A program made the translations under genes and the position numbers. Positions 63,838 to 64,000 of a DNA stretch of 64,000 nt are shown here, one piece after another. Under the pieces are notes generated by a model. The model was not told the DNA's origin and did not search any database. It worked only from the letters and a program-made list of their open reading frames with translations. Numbering within the stretch: the stretch's first letter is position 1; every line of letters begins with the position of its first letter. The DNA is from Algoriphagus lutimaris (lineage in GTDB: Bacteria > Bacteroidota > Bacteroidia > Cytophagales > Cyclobacteriaceae), in NCBI RefSeq assembly GCF_017051705.1, contig NZ_JAFIDJ010000001.1, positions 1-64,000 of the forward strand, read 5' to 3'.

Positions 63838-64000
63838 CTATTTTTTATTTCTGTTAATTAAATATTTCAATGCTCCGGTTGACCATAATGCCCATAAAAT
63901 CAAAACAGGCTGAAAAAACAGGCGGATCAATCGTTTTTGATCAGTGTCTAAACCAAATGCGCTGATTTCATTGGTGTACTGGGAAATGTTCCCTGGGAAT
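63838..64000 (-). CDS. membrane protein, C-terminal part (cut by the window end)
   Basis: An open frame enters from beyond base 64000 and ends at TAG 63838-63840, giving the last 53 residues of a protein. They include a membrane helix ([17 protein letters not shown]) and a basic tail (KYLINRNKK). The stop is separated from the glutathione peroxidase ATG by one base, so it is the upstream gene of the same operon. The family cannot be told from this fragment. Confidence 0.7.
   Translation of the reverse strand, partial: FPGNISQYTNEISAFGLDTDQKRLIRLFFQPVLILWALWSTGALKYLINRNKK

Overview
The window looks like chromosome of an aerobic member of the Bacteroidota, most likely Cytophagales/Cyclobacteriaceae (Algoriphagus-like). 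The evidence is a fused cbb3 oxidase subunit (CcoN-CcoO), a fused LpxC-FabZ, the type IX secretion regulator PorX, DUF4296 and DUF4924 proteins, a tRNA without an encoded CCA, and several promoters with the Bacteroidota -7 motif TAnnTTTG. Base composition is moderately AT-rich throughout and I see no island of foreign composition, no CRISPR array, no prophage and no intact insertion sequence. The species assignment is inference.

Layout. 1-180: 3' end of a 5S rRNA gene and two terminators. 416-9586: an unknown protein, then a complete cbb3 cytochrome oxidase locus (ccoI, ccoS, ccoNO, ccoQ, ccoP, ccoG, ccoH, TauE/SafE-like membrane protein), meeting hemN head-on (9583-10941). 11046-13837: a short Bat-type operon (DUF58, membrane protein, BatA). 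13944-16690: DUF4296 lipoprotein and mutS2. 16718-22364 (minus): lipid A genes lpxD, lpxC/fabZ and lpxA, with an HD phosphohydrolase in front and an ABC ATPase behind. 22424-25621: porX, tsaE and an alanine-dehydrogenase-like gene. 25623-32461: a signalling locus with a stand-alone response regulator divergent from an operon of E1-like/nitroreductase fusion, GNAT-like protein, 7TM histidine kinase and receiver-kinase. 32550-36820: ppa, an AcpH-like protein, an Upf1-like helicase, DUF4924 and a 35-residue membrane peptide. 36946-42906 (minus): RND efflux operon. 43262-46679: lepA, a broken four-helix-bundle (S23-type) gene in a repeat cassette, folD and tRNA-Leu(GAG). 47048-51995: DsrE protein, hybrid kinase, NtrC-family regulator and a PepSY-like secreted protein with a candidate sigma-54 promoter. 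52353-64000: PurF-type amidotransferase, M42 peptidase, App1-type phosphatase plus lipid kinase, DUF1080 lipoprotein, amidase, valS, GreA/GreB factor, and a peroxide-defence operon (membrane protein, glutathione peroxidase, OhrR-like MarR) cut by the window end.

How the parts fit. Most of the window is core metabolism: microaerobic respiration with heme supply, outer-membrane lipid A, translation, folate and purine enzymes. The best candidate for an undescribed system is 25.6-32.5 kb. There, two putative small-molecule-modifying enzymes share an operon, with overlapping start codons, with a 7TM sensor kinase and its receiver partner, which suggests a made-and-sensed small molecule. Second-tier items are the S23-type cassette with inverted GAAGTACGAA repeats at 45.06-45.61 kb, and the sigma-54 promoter with a 52-bp dyad near 52.1-52.25 kb beside an NtrC-type regulator.
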